From: Singulisphaera sp. GP187
GTDB lineage: Bacteria > Planctomycetota > Planctomycetia > Isosphaerales > Isosphaeraceae
NCBI RefSeq assembly: GCF_900129635.1
Contig: NZ_FSRB01000001.1
Location: forward strand, 5,359,501 to 5,423,500
DNA: 64,000 nt
Direction of reading: 5' to 3'
The notes beneath the pieces are model-generated. The model worked only from the letters and a program-made list of their open reading frames with translations, made no database searches and had not been told where the DNA came from. This document shows positions 35,546 to 44,138 of the stretch, in pieces. How positions within the stretch are numbered: position 1 is the stretch's first letter; each line of letters begins with the position of its first letter. The translations under genes were made by a program, and so were the position numbers.

Positions 35546-36415
35546 TCATTGTCCCCCTGGGACCGCGGACGTCCCGCCCGCTCTTGCGGAGGCCGTGTCC
35601 GTTGCGAGGGTCGAAACGGGCGTCTCGAATCGGGTGCCGGGAGGAAAACGCAAGCCGAAGCACTCGGTGAGGACGACGAGCAGCTCGTCATCACTCGCGA
35701 TGGTCCGAAGGGTCGCTCCCGCCCCTCGCCTGACCTCGAGTTCTCGGTTGCGCAGAACCTGGCGGACTTCCGGCGTCCGCGATTGGACCGTCAAGGTGCG
35801 GAGGAAGGGCGACTCGGGATGGGTTGAGGTGTAGTAGTTGCCCACCTCGCAGTCGATGCTGTGCTGCGGCTCGAGCGTGAAGCCGTAGAGGTCGCTCCAA
35901 ACTCCTTCCATGAGCGATTGCAAGACCCAGAGACCTTCGTCGTCGAGCAAGCGAAACGTCCGGTCATGCTGATGGGATGGCGGCCCGCTCACCATCGGGA
36001 TCGGCCGGAAGAGCCCTTCCCCGCCGAACCCAACGTCTGCGAGCCAGGTGGTTTGTTTGAGCGTGACGTTCAAGAACATGTGCGTACGCGGCGTGGCCCG
36101 GTGCGTTCTCAGGCGGACACGGCCAGCCAGTCTCGTGACGTGGAAACCGAGTTCCTCCAGCACCGCGGCGAACAGCGTATTCTGTTCGAAGCAGTAACCT
36201 CCGCGTCGGCTCCAGACCAGCTTGGACTGCAAGCTCGCCAGGTCGAGCCGGATGGGCCGACCGAGATGGATATCAAGGTTCTCGAATGGGATCCGGGTGA
36301 CATGGTTGAAGTGCAATCGTTCGAGCACCTCCGGCGCCGGGGTTCGATCGCCGGTGTCACCGATGCGGTCCAGGTAGGCGTTGACGTCGACGAAATTGGG
36401 ATCGGCCGGATTCAT
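35546..36415 (-). CDS. nat: Arylamine N-acetyltransferase
   Basis: A 289-residue cytosolic enzyme that moves acetyl from acetyl-CoA onto arylamines or hydrazines. The catalytic triad is visible: Cys75 in RRGGYCFEQN, His112 in RTHMFLNV and Asp127 in WLADVGFGG. The N-terminal YLDRIGDTGDRTPAPEVLERLHFNHVTRIPFENLDIHLGRPI is typical. ATG 36415 is preceded by GGAGAGAGG. The last 15 residues (ASARAGGTSAVPGGQ) are encoded by dispersed repeat C, so the tail is an add-on and the ancestral stop was probably earlier. The natural substrate in this organism is unknown. Confidence 0.92.
   Translation of the reverse strand: MNPADPNFVDVNAYLDRIGDTGDRTPAPEVLERLHFNHVTRIPFENLDIHLGRPIRLDLASLQSKLVWSRRGGYCFEQNTLFAAVLEELGFHVTRLAGRVRLRTHRATPRTHMFLNVTLKQTTWLADVGFGGEGLFRPIPMVSGPPSHQHDRTFRLLDDEGLWVLQSLMEGVWSDLYGFTLEPQHSIDCEVGNYYTSTHPESPFLRTLTVQSRTPEVRQVLRNRELEVRRGAGATLRTIASDDELLVVLTECFGLRFPPGTRFETPVSTLATDTASARAGGTSAVPGGQ
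35555..35586 (+). repeat. Dispersed repeat family C, copy 2
   Basis: The same CCCTGGGACCGCGG-CGTCCCGCCCGCTCTTG block as at 27137-27168 with one base different. It overlaps the 3' end of nat and supplies its C-terminal codons. Confidence 0.75.
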
Positions 36416-36498
36416 TGCACGCACCTCTCTCCAAAGCAAGCGGCCCTCACACCCCTGCCCTGCTCTTGCAGACGCATCCAAGGTGGATTGCGAGTCGA

Positions 36499-36966
36499 TT
36501 AGTAGATGGGCCAGAGTCCAGGCGTTGCCAACTCCAGCAGGTGGCCGTCGGGGTCTCGGAAATAGAGACTCACCCCGCCCCGCGGCCAGGTCGTTTCGCC
36601 CTCGATCGGCACGCTGTGCGAGGACAGCCACTCTCTCCAGCCGTCGAGGTCGGAGGCGCTCACCGCGAAGGCGAGATGGAGCGTTCCTTGGCCGTCGTGC
36701 GGAGGAATCGTGCCCCCAGGAAGGACGGCCGTCGTCGTGAACTCGCCCTTCCGAAAGAGGAGCAGGACCTGGCGCCCCGGGATCTGGAGCGGGCAAAATC
36801 GAGGGTCAGGTTCCTTGGCGGGCGACTCCGAACTCTCCTCTTCAAACGACTTGAAGCCGAAAATTTGTTGGTAGAACCGGACCGACCGTTCCAGGTCGTC
36901 CACATAGAGCGCCGTCTCAAGCAGCCCGTTGACGGTCGGCACCGCGGTGTTGGAAGTCATGGACAT
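36499..36966 (-). CDS. VOC-superfamily (glyoxalase/bleomycin-resistance-like) protein
   Basis: A 155-residue soluble protein with one vicinal-oxygen-chelate fold: LLETALYVDDLERSVRFYQQIFGFKSF starts the first beta-alpha-beta module, HLAFAVSASDLDGWREWLSSHSVPIE the second, and GVSLYFRDPDGHLLELATPG closes it. Possible metal ligands are the His of LHLAFAV and the Glu of LLELAT. The family includes glyoxalase I, dioxygenases and resistance proteins, so substrate is not assignable. ATG 36966 or 36960 fit; AAGGGTG lies just upstream. It is divergent from the SufR-like regulator gene, with a shared 190-nt promoter region, and 83 nt downstream of it on the same strand is nat. Confidence 0.85.
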   Translation of the reverse strand: MSMTSNTAVPTVNGLLETALYVDDLERSVRFYQQIFGFKSFEEESSESPAKEPDPRFCPLQIPGRQVLLLFRKGEFTTTAVLPGGTIPPHDGQGTLHLAFAVSASDLDGWREWLSSHSVPIEGETTWPRGGVSLYFRDPDGHLLELATPGLWPIY

Positions 36967-37090
36967 CACCCTTGGCGTAGGACACGGAATCAAACCGATC
37001 CCGGAACCGGTTGGCCAAAACCTTCATGAGGAGGGCCTCGCACAACGTGGCACCCAGGCTCCCTTTGATGATATTCGCCGACACGACGCG

Positions 37091-37143
37091 TTGCATCGCG
37101 ATCGGCCCCGGTCTATAATTTTCCAAGAAGTCACTTTGAAAAT
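37091..37143 (+). promoter_or_regulatory. Promoter and possible operator of the SufR-like gene
   Basis: A sigma-70-like promoter TTGCAT (37091-37096), 17 nt, TATAAT (37114-37119). Overlapping and following it is the inverted repeat ATTTTC (37118-37123) / GAAAAT (37138-37143), a plausible autoregulatory operator. The ATG follows at 37161. Confidence 0.55.
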
Positions 37144-37160
37144 AGGTGGACCGTCTGAAT

Positions 37161-37979
37161 ATGTCAAGCGAGAGCTTGGAAAATCCGATTCGCCCGGCCG
37201 CGGACCGGTTCCTGGTCCTGTTGAAGAGTCGGGGGCCGCAGACGGCGGCGGAGTTGGGTCGAGCCACGGGCGTGACCGGGGAGGCGGCGCGGCAGCAACT
37301 CGTTCGGCTTGCGGCTGACGGGCTGGTGGTGGCGGCCGCGGAGTCACGCGGTGTAGGGCGTCCGACCCAGGTCTGGAGCCTGACCGACGCGGGGAATGCC
37401 CGGTTCCCGGACGCTCATGCCGAACTCACCGCTGGGCTGATTCGTTCGATCCGGACGGAGCTTGGCGAGGCGGTGCTCGATCGGCTGATCGACGCGCGAG
37501 CGGCCGAATCCCAGGTGGCTTACACCGAGGCGCTCGCGGGGGCGGCCGACCTGGGCGAGCGGGTGGCCCGGCTGGCCGAGGCTCGGACGCGTGAGGGGTA
37601 CATGGCGGAGTTCTGGGCGGAGGGCGGCGCGTTCGTCCTGGCCGAGAACCATTGTCCGATCTGCGTGGCCGCAACCGCCTGCCAGGGATTTTGCCGGGCC
37701 GAGCTCAGCACGTTCCGCGACGTGTTGGGGCCGGATGCCCTGGTCGAGCGAGTTGAACATATCGTCCAAGGTGATCGCCGGTGCCTCTACCGGATCGCGC
37801 CCAAGGGGCGAAGGGGCGGCGCGGCAAGCCGGGATGAAGTCGGTCAGTTAAATGTCGGCGAGTCCGAACAGGTGGCGGACGGCGTTGAGCAGGCTGTGGG
37901 GGTGCTCGGTGGCCGGTTCCGAGGCGGCCGAGCGGAGGGTGGCGCGGGGCTGGTGGAGGAGTTGGTTCTGGAACCGTGA
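37161..37979 (+). CDS. SufR-like iron-sulfur transcriptional regulator
   Basis: A 272-residue DNA-binding protein. A winged HTH is at about 15-70 (FLVLLKSRGPQTAAELGRATGVTGEAARQQLVRLAADGLV, then GRPTQVWSLTDAG). The effector domain carries the Cys cluster ENHCPICVAATACQGFC, as in SufR/DeoR-type regulators that hold an Fe-S cluster and control Suf operons. The normal end would be near RCLYRIAPKG (about 218). Here the frame continues about 45 residues, through DNA antisense to the end of hemA, overlapping that gene by 132 nt. No suf genes are in the window. A role in iron-sulfur or haem balance is inferred from its neighbour. ATG 37161 fits the family start. Confidence 0.82.
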   Translation: MSSESLENPIRPAADRFLVLLKSRGPQTAAELGRATGVTGEAARQQLVRLAADGLVVAAAESRGVGRPTQVWSLTDAGNARFPDAHAELTAGLIRSIRTELGEAVLDRLIDARAAESQVAYTEALAGAADLGERVARLAEARTREGYMAEFWAEGGAFVLAENHCPICVAATACQGFCRAELSTFRDVLGPDALVERVEHIVQGDRRCLYRIAPKGRRGGAASRDEVGQLNVGESEQVADGVEQAVGVLGGRFRGGRAEGGAGLVEELVLEP

Positions 37980-39131
37980 CATCATATGGGCGATCGCTTC
38001 GCGGTCGGCCTCGTTGAGGCTGGGGCGTGCGTTGCAGAGGGCGTCGAACTCGCGGCGGCGGATCGCGTCGGCGTGGTCGCCGAGCTGGCGAAGCACCGCG
38101 CCGGCGTGGCGCTGATGACGGAGGGCTGCGCAACAGGCGGCCGTCTCGCGCTCGATGATGGCGGTGGCCGGGTCGACCCCTTTCTGGCGGCGACCGCGGT
38201 TCTGCTCGGCCTGCGCGCGGAGGTCGTCGACGTTGTAGAGGTACACATCCTCGAGGTCGCCGATCTTGGGGTCGAAGTCGCGTGGGATCGCGATGTCGAG
38301 GATCAGGGCCAGGCGGTTGCGGCGGGCACGCTGAACGCGGACGTACTGGTCGTAGTTGACGATCGGCTCTTCGGCGGCGGTCGTGCTGACGACGACGTCG
38401 GCCTCCTTGAGCGCCAGGAAGAGCTCGTCAAACGGGACGGCCTTGCCGCCCCATCGCGCGGCGGCGGCCTCGGCCCGTTCGGGGCTCCGGTTACTCACCA
38501 GGATCCGCCCAGGCTTGAGCGCTTTCAAATGTTGGAGGGTCAGGTCGCCCATCTTGCCGGCGCCGATGACCAGCATCGTCTTGTCGGAGAAGGTATCGAA
38601 GACCCCTTTGGCGACGTCGACGGCCACGCTGGCGATCGAGAGCTTGCCCTGGTCCAGGCCGGTCTCTTCACGGACCTTCTTGCCGACGCGGGCGGCATTC
38701 TGGAAGACGTGATGCAAGATCGAGTTGACCGTCCGGTTCTTGATCGCCGCCTGATACGCCTCCTTGACCTGGCCGAGGATTTGCCCCTCGCCCAGTACCA
38801 GGCTCTCGAGGCTGGCGGCGACTCGGAACAGGTGGGCGACCGCCTCGGTGTCCTGGGAGCTGACGAGGTGTGGGGCGAACCGATCGACCGGCAACGCGTG
38901 GAAGCTGGACAAGAAGTCGGTCAGGGCGTCGAGGTCCGGCACCTCTTGGGGAGCGCCCGCGGCGTAAATTTCGACCCGGTTGCAGGTCGACAGGATGACG
39001 AACTCGCTCCCTGGGAACGATTCGGCCAAGGTGTCGAGCCCGCGCGCGAGCTTGGGACCGTCGAAGGCCAGGGCTTCGCGGATTGAGGTGGGGGCGGACC
39101 GGTGATCGACGCCCAGGGCCAGCAGCTTCAC
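37848..39131 (-). CDS. hemA: Glutamyl-tRNA reductase
   Basis: A 427-residue enzyme that reduces glutamyl-tRNA to glutamate-1-semialdehyde with NADPH, the first committed step of tetrapyrrole synthesis in the cytosol. Seen: VKLLALGVDHRSAPTSIREALAF at the start, the catalytic Cys50 in VILSTCNRVEIY, GEGQILGQVKEAY, NADPH-fold MLVIGAGKMGDLTLQHL with LVSNRSPERAEAAAARW, DIAIPRDFDP, and the C-terminal dimerisation helices. GTG 39131 has GGGAGGAAGG about 6 nt upstream. Its start overlaps the stop of the upstream hemX/ccsA-like gene by 4 nt (GTGA), so translation is coupled. The 3' end is antisense to the SufR-like gene tail. Confidence 0.96.
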   Translation of the reverse strand: MKLLALGVDHRSAPTSIREALAFDGPKLARGLDTLAESFPGSEFVILSTCNRVEIYAAGAPQEVPDLDALTDFLSSFHALPVDRFAPHLVSSQDTEAVAHLFRVAASLESLVLGEGQILGQVKEAYQAAIKNRTVNSILHHVFQNAARVGKKVREETGLDQGKLSIASVAVDVAKGVFDTFSDKTMLVIGAGKMGDLTLQHLKALKPGRILVSNRSPERAEAAAARWGGKAVPFDELFLALKEADVVVSTTAAEEPIVNYDQYVRVQRARRNRLALILDIAIPRDFDPKIGDLEDVYLYNVDDLRAQAEQNRGRRQKGVDPATAIIERETAACCAALRHQRHAGAVLRQLGDHADAIRRREFDALCNARPSLNEADREAIAHMMSRFQNQLLHQPRATLRSAASEPATEHPHSLLNAVRHLFGLADI

Positions 39132-39991
39132 GGTGCCTTCCTCCCGGTCGGCGAACCCATGCCGTGGGCCGTCGGGAGGTTCAAGACGTCGACGCCAACC
39201 CAGGTGAACACAAGGAAGCCAAAGGCGATGATCGTCAGCACCATCAGACTCCGTCCTCGCATCGCCGGGCGGAACCGAGCGTGCAGGAGCGCGGCGAAGA
39301 CCAGCCACATGAGGAACGCGCTGATGACTTTGGGGTCGGTCCAGCTCAGCGGTGTCCTCGCGGCGGCCCCCCGCAAGACCAGGTCGAGGATGACCCCAAT
39401 CAGAAGGCCGCAGGTCAGGAGCGGGAAGGCGACGGTAATCGCCCCGCGGTTCAGCCGCTCCGACTGCTCGAGGCTCGGCAAGGCGAACCCGAACCGCGAG
39501 GGCCGCTTGTGCTTGAGCCGGTTCGACTGCACCAGGTACATCAGCCCGGCGGCGAACGCCACGCAAGTCGAGACTGCGCCCGCCAGGAGGAACAAGCCGT
39601 GGACCGTGCCCCAGAACCGCGTCGCACTCCCCCACTGGTCCCAGCCGTCGCGCGGTGAGGCGAGTTGGCCGGAGATCACCAGGCCCAGAACGAGCGGGAG
39701 TACGAACACCCCCACCGCCATCGGTTTGGGCGAGCGGACCATCAGGTAGAGGCCGATCAAGGCGAAGATCCAGGAGAGGACCATCAGCGACTCGAACGCG
39801 GTGGTCACCGGGACCTTGCGCTGAACCCAGGCCAGGTTGGCCAGGTAGGCCGTCTGGACCAACCAGGCCAAGGCGGTCAGGGCGACGGTCAAGTACCAGC
39901 GCGCCGCACCACGGACCACGAACCGAGCCAGTTCGCTCGCCAAGGCCAGGCCGTACGTTCCCCCGAAACAGAGCACGGTCAACCGATCCAT
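39128..39991 (-). CDS. CcsA/HemX-like cytochrome c assembly membrane protein
   Basis: A 287-residue inner-membrane protein with about eight hydrophobic helices. It belongs to the CcsA/CcmC/HemX family; the region SATRFWGTVHGLFLLAGAVSTCVAFAAGLMYLVQ is in the place of the haem-binding tryptophan-rich segment but is weak in Trp, which fits HemX better than a true CcsA haem handler. Location directly before hemA with a 4-nt overlap is the same layout as hemX next to hemA in other bacteria, where HemX influences HemA level. ATG 39991 is preferred (a GTG precedes it by one codon). So a role in haem-pathway control or cytochrome c maturation; which is not settled by sequence alone. Confidence 0.82.
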   Translation of the reverse strand: MDRLTVLCFGGTYGLALASELARFVVRGAARWYLTVALTALAWLVQTAYLANLAWVQRKVPVTTAFESLMVLSWIFALIGLYLMVRSPKPMAVGVFVLPLVLGLVISGQLASPRDGWDQWGSATRFWGTVHGLFLLAGAVSTCVAFAAGLMYLVQSNRLKHKRPSRFGFALPSLEQSERLNRGAITVAFPLLTCGLLIGVILDLVLRGAAARTPLSWTDPKVISAFLMWLVFAALLHARFRPAMRGRSLMVLTIIAFGFLVFTWVGVDVLNLPTAHGMGSPTGRKAP

Positions 39992-40261
39992 CACGCCGAC
40001 GCTCCTCGCGCCGCCCCACTACCCTTTTTGCCTTGGTGGATCGCCACGAGCCGGTCGAGCCTCCTCGCCCGGCCTTTGCCCCATTGTATGGTCCCCGCCC
40101 CGCGAATCCCAGAGAGTCGAGGACCGCCTTTGCGAACTCACTCCCCTCGCGAGGGCGAAGACCGGTCGGAGTCGATCGACCCGACTGGTATGATGACTAC
40201 CGATCGATCGATCGGGCCGGCGCGGTTTTCTCAATCGAGAGGGATCAGGAGACTTCTGGCG

Positions 40262-40774
40262 ATGCAAGACGACCTGTTTGCCCTGTACCAATACAATCGC
40301 TGGGCCACCGCCCTGCTCGTCAAGGCGGTGCGGCAACTCTCTCCCGAGCAGTACGGCCAGGAACCCGTTCCCGGCTGGACCTCGGTCCGCGACACCATGA
40401 TCCATGTGGCCGGCGCCACCGACATCTGGGTCCGCCGGCTCCACGGAGAGCCCGTCACCTCGCGGCCAACCGAGTTGGATCTGCCCACCCTTGATGACGT
40501 CGTCCGGCTCTTCGACAAGGCGCACGACGCGTTCGACCGCCTGCTTCCCACGCTCACGCCCGAGCGGCTCACGACGATCCTGGCGTACCGCAACCTGGCG
40601 GGGAACGACTATCAGCTCCCGGTCTGGGCCGTCCTCCGCCACGTGGTCAACCACGCAACCTACCACCGAGGTCAGATCGCCTCGAAGCTCAAACGGCTCG
40701 GATTCGATTGCCCGGATACCGACTTCGCGTTCTGGGCGATCGAGAAGACCGAGGGGATCGTGATCTCGCACTGA
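40262..40774 (+). CDS. DinB-family protein
   Basis: A 170-residue soluble four-helix-bundle protein of the DinB/YfiT metal-binding superfamily. The three expected metal-ligand histidines are seen: one in DTMIHVAGATDIWV and two in VVNHATYHRGQIASKLKRLG. The motif WATALLVKAVRQLSPEQY near the start is typical. Relatives are damage-induced proteins or thiol-transferases (bacillithiol/mycothiol type); the substrate here is unknown. ATG 40262 is supported by GGAGA about 10 nt upstream. Not in an operon with neighbours. Confidence 0.88.
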   Translation: MQDDLFALYQYNRWATALLVKAVRQLSPEQYGQEPVPGWTSVRDTMIHVAGATDIWVRRLHGEPVTSRPTELDLPTLDDVVRLFDKAHDAFDRLLPTLTPERLTTILAYRNLAGNDYQLPVWAVLRHVVNHATYHRGQIASKLKRLGFDCPDTDFAFWAIEKTEGIVISH

Positions 40775-40880
40775 GGACGCATGGCCCCAGGGGGGGATTG
40801 AATTGCGGGCGGGTGGCCCCGGTCCCTGGGGAAAAGCGAGAACTTGGTGCCACCCTTGCCACTGGGCGTAAGATAGATGG

Positions 40881-40976
40881 TGTGGGGACGACCCCATGCT
40901 TCGTGGGGAGTGGTCCCACGCCAAGCTTGAATCGTGCGGGGACGACCCCGTAGCTCTCTTCTCCTAGGAGAAAGCT
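40881..40976 (+). ncRNA. Guanidine-II (mini-ykkC) riboswitch
   Basis: Two hairpins with identical stem-loops GGGG-ACGA-CCCC: P1 at 40883-40896 and P2 at 40935-40952, each with the ACGR tetraloop diagnostic of the class. The spacer (40898-40934) holds a third hairpin CGTGGG/CCCACG (40902-40920). Immediately after P2 lies the expression platform: TTCTCCTAGGAGAA, a palindrome hiding the Shine-Dalgarno AGGAG, flanked by AGCT/AGCT, ending at the ATG of the SMR exporter. Free guanidinium would join the two loops and expose the ribosome site. Target gene (Gdx/SugE) agrees with the known regulon. Confidence 0.85.
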
Positions 40977-41297
40977 ATGGCTTGGGTTGTCCTCGTCATT
41001 GCCGGCTTGTTTGAAATTGGTTGGGCGGTCTGCCTGAAGTACACGAAGGGGTTCACACAACCCTGGCCGACCCTCGGATTCGTGGGCTTCATGATCGCTA
41101 GCGTCTACTTGCTCGGGGTGGCGCTCCGGTCGCTTCCACTTGGGACGGCCTATACGGTCTGGACAGGCATCGGCGCGGTCGGCACCGTCGTGTTCGGGAT
41201 TCTCCTGCTGGGTGAGTCTCCCGACATCCGCCGCCTGGCCTGCATCGTGCTCATTCTTGCCGGAGTCGTGGGCCTCAAACTCACCTCGTCCCACTAG
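40977..41297 (+). CDS. sugE: SMR guanidinium exporter (Gdx/SugE type)
   Basis: A 106-residue four-helix small multidrug resistance protein of the inner membrane. The conserved membrane Glu13 lies in LFEIGWAVCLKYTKGF, a SugE/Gdx-type sequence (as opposed to EmrE). YTVWTGIGAVGTVVFGILLLGES in helix 3 and RLACIVLILAGVVGLKL in helix 4 are typical. Gdx-type members swap guanidinium for protons. The riboswitch just upstream strongly supports this function. The stop codon is inside CTAG, and a remnant insertion sequence abuts it (41298 onward). Confidence 0.95.
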   Translation: MAWVVLVIAGLFEIGWAVCLKYTKGFTQPWPTLGFVGFMIASVYLLGVALRSLPLGTAYTVWTGIGAVGTVVFGILLLGESPDIRRLACIVLILAGVVGLKLTSSH

Positions 41298-41670
41298 GCT
41301 CTGTTTGACAAACCTCTAGGAGGCGTAGGACGTAGAAATAGGGTAGACCTAACTGGAGGTTCCCCATGCGCCGCTACGAGCTCTCTGACTAACCATGGGC
41401 TCGAATCGAGCCGTTCTTGCCGCACCGGACCCATCATGGCAAGCTGGGGCATCCGTTCAATGACCATCGCCCCCTCGTCAACGGCATCCTTTGGATCCTT
41501 CATACCGGCGCGCCCTGGCGGGATCTTCCCGAGCGATACGGCGCGTGGGAGACGGTCTACTCCGCTTCAACCGCTGGCGTTGCGGCGGCATCTGGACTCG
41601 CTTCGTCACCTCGCTCCTGGATGAACTGGACGACAAGGGCGAGATCGACAACGGTGTGCCGGGGAACGCG
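41298..41670 (+). pseudogene. IS5-family transposase remnant
   Basis: Begins with GCTCTGTTTGACAAA directly after a CTAG (41294-41297), a target site type (YTAR) used by IS5 relatives. ATG 41366 after GGAGG opens MRRYELSD, then an in-frame stop TAA, then ARIEPFLPHRTHHGKLGHPFNDHRPLVNGILWILHTGAPWRDLPERYGAWETVYS, the IS5 N-terminal DDE region. A frameshift near 41565 moves to RFNRWRCGGIWTRFVTSLLDELDDKGEID. The remaining C-terminal catalytic half is lost. No right end was identified. Confidence 0.8.
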
Positions 41671-41852
41671 TTGGCCCACCTTCCACGTCGAGAGCCGGGC
41701 CTCGGGCCGATCGTCCGGGGCCAACGCGTTCCGAAACGGGTCCTTCACAGGCGTCCGGATCTTCCAGGCTCCGGAGGAAGAGCGGTCCAGGCCTTCGGAT
41801 CAGGTTGGGCCGCGGCCCAACAGATCGCAAGATCGCGTTCGCATGACGAGAC

Positions 41853-42035
41853 TCATTTGCGAGCCGGCGCGGCGGCAGACTTGGCGCCGCGCTCGGAGAA
41901 ATCGGTTGAGTCCGGGGGGACATACCCGACTCCCTCGGGCGGCCCCCCTGGTTTGATACCACCGCCCCCACAGCCGGCCACTCCGCTCACCAGGAGCACC
42001 AGAACGAATACGTGGCGGAATCGTCGCATCGTCAT
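41853..42035 (-). CDS. Small lipoprotein downstream of a DUF1559 gene
   Basis: A 60-residue secreted lipoprotein: basic start, hydrophobic stretch, lipobox LVSGVAGCGG, then a Gly/Pro-rich mature part (GGIKPGGPPEGVGYVPPDS) ending in AAPARK. GGAGG lies 3 nt before the first ATG (42035) and 9 nt before the third residue (Met at 42029), which may be the true start. It follows the DUF1559 gene by 91 nt on the same strand, a frequent planctomycete pairing, so it is likely co-transcribed. Function unknown. Confidence 0.75.
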   Translation of the reverse strand: MTMRRFRHVFVLVLLVSGVAGCGGGGIKPGGPPEGVGYVPPDSTDFSERGAKSAAAPARK

Positions 42036-42126
42036 TCACCTCCAACTCGATGATCAGGGACTCATTGATTTCTTCCAGGGGGCATCGACCGACACGGTCG
42101 ATGCCCGGTTTCCAATCTCGGTCGGT

Positions 42127-43209
42127 TCAGTAGGAGTCGGCGCTGATGACCTCGGAGCCTCGGCGCGTGCCCAGGACCCACCACGTTTGAAGGTTGACCG
42201 AATCCTTGATGAACTTCACCGACCCGTCACAGAGCGCCATGTTGACGCCGCCAGCGTGGCGGCTCGTCGGGGCGGCGATCCCTGATGAGATCTCCCACAT
42301 CGACCCCGGCTCCGCGGCGTAGTTATGGCAAGCCACGGTATTGGGAGGACCGAAGTGGTTGTAGGCGATGGTGCCGTGGACGAAATACGCGGCCGTCCAG
42401 ATGTAGCCGATGTTGGAGCTCTGCTTTGCCTGGGTCGTCCCCGGGAGGGATTTGCAAAGGTTGTAGAAGGCCATCGCCAGCGAAGCATCATTCTTGTCGC
42501 CCGTGGCCCCGCCGGTCACATCGTAGAAGCCGCGTTTCGCATCGGGCGAGTTGAGAAACGGATAAGGGGTGCTGGAACCTGCGCCATAGATCCCCATCAA
42601 TCGTTCGCTGAAGATGGCCGTGTTGGACAGGCCGTCACTCACATTCGCGACGGAGACCACGCCGAGGTTGGGATGGGTACTCCATTTTGTCCCGGCGACC
42701 ATCGTGCCCGTGAAGCGCTGGATGATTCCGGGACCACCCATGTTCCCATGATAACTCGTCGCTGCCCAGGGGGCGCTCGGCTGCCTGGACACGTCCTCCG
42801 ACGGACAGAGCATACCGGCCAGCTGGGTGTAGCCCACCGTGGAATTCTCGGGTCCGCGCGGCTTGCTCCCGAAGTTCAGAGCATTGAAAATCTGCTGCTG
42901 CTCTACCTGCGGCAGGAGAGCCATCGGCCAACTGAATGACCACCCGACATCGTACGAGCCGGTGCCGGCCAGCTCGGGTCCTGAGCACATCGGAGGGAAG
43001 CAACCGTTCACGGAGGCGTAGTTGTGAGCTCCCAGGCCGAGCTGCTTGAGATTGTTGAGGCACTGGGCGCGCCGGGCGGCCTCGCGGGCCGACTGCACGG
43101 CCGGCAGGAGAAGGGCGATCAGGACGGCGATGATGGCGATGACAACCAGTAGTTCGATCAGGGTAAAGCCCTGACGACGGAGTCTGTACACGTTACGGAA
43201 CGATAACAT
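42127..43209 (-). CDS. DUF1559-domain protein (type IV pilin-like signal)
   Basis: A 360-residue exported protein. The N-terminus [28 protein letters not shown] is a type III (pilin-like) signal cut by a prepilin peptidase after Gly, followed by the conserved [26 protein letters not shown]. The globular DUF1559 domain has paired Cys and ends in the HxGGVN motif ([22 protein letters not shown]). Planctomycetes carry many paralogues; they are thought to be pseudopilin-like surface or secretion components. The C-terminus SADSY is shared with the second copy at 57279-58226. Followed by a small lipoprotein gene. Confidence 0.93.
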   Translation of the reverse strand: MLSFRNVYRLRRQGFTLIELLVVIAIIAVLIALLLPAVQSAREAARRAQCLNNLKQLGLGAHNYASVNGCFPPMCSGPELAGTGSYDVGWSFSWPMALLPQVEQQQIFNALNFGSKPRGPENSTVGYTQLAGMLCPSEDVSRQPSAPWAATSYHGNMGGPGIIQRFTGTMVAGTKWSTHPNLGVVSVANVSDGLSNTAIFSERLMGIYGAGSSTPYPFLNSPDAKRGFYDVTGGATGDKNDASLAMAFYNLCKSLPGTTQAKQSSNIGYIWTAAYFVHGTIAYNHFGPPNTVACHNYAAEPGSMWEISSGIAAPTSRHAGGVNMALCDGSVKFIKDSVNLQTWWVLGTRRGSEVISADSY

Positions 43210-44138
43210 GGCACGAAGGCTCCGAAAAAGGGGAAGAATTGTCGAAGCGAGGGACGACTGTCAGCACGAGAAAAGAGAGACTGCATGGATCCTTTCTCCG
43301 GACTCAGGCGGAGACGGCATCCTCCGAATCGATCGCGGTGAACGGCGACGAGACCGGCTGGCGTGGAGCAAGAACCTTAACGTTCCAGGGTTGGGAGGGC
43401 GACCACGGCGACGGGCTCGAGGTGATACGCCTCGGGCCCAAGGTGGCTGTTCAGCCGCGGAATTCGCACGGGGGTCGAGTGCGTTCCGACGGCCACGGTA
43501 TTCAGGAGGATCCTCGAGGTCGTGAATCGGTCCGCGACCCTCGCTCGGCCGGAGGGCGTCGCCTCAGAGAATGCCGTGGCGGCGAGGGCACCGCCGGACC
43601 GTGTTGAACGGGCGGCCCAATCGCTCACTCGCGGGTTCTCCCGGCTCGATCCGCTGCCCGCCCTGGTCTTGACCAACGACGCGGCTCTCGATCCTTCGGA
43701 TTTGCGCATGGTTAGGAATGGTCCCGCGGCGCGGGCATCACCGGTCGGCGATGCCCGACAAGGTGACACATTGGCCGACAGCTCGAATGGTCGTTGATAA
43801 CCAGCTCTACTGTATCTGGAAGGAATCTATAAATAAGTTACTTGGTTGCGTGAATATGCAGCATATTTGGCAAGTGACTTGAAGCCCCGGAACGTCCCGT
43901 TTTTCGGTGTCCCCAAGGGGCCTCCGACTTCTCCGGTCTTCAAGCGGGACAGGTTCGTTGGCTTGATGCCGACAAGGACTGATATCAGCGGAGACGGCAA
44001 CAGATAAAGAAGCCTTCCAAGGACACAAGTTCGGTTGCGTTTTGGCTTGATGGAGTGGAAGGAATGGATCGCGGGAGCCTTGATGTCGACTGATCCTCCA
44101 CCACCGGATGTCGGGGGGCCGGATGACCGAAGTTCCGG
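43210..44138. other. Long non-coding region
   Basis: About 930 bases between DUF1559 and the oxidoreductase. No family match or well-placed start found on either strand. Near 43800-44040 the GC content drops, with AT-rich words; this may hold the 5' region of an unknown transcript but I see no clear promoter or hairpin. Confidence 0.4.

Noticed and set aside
43377-43797. Overlapping open frames on both strands in the 930-base gap
   Set aside because: Neither shows a recognisable family, signal peptide or ribosome site.
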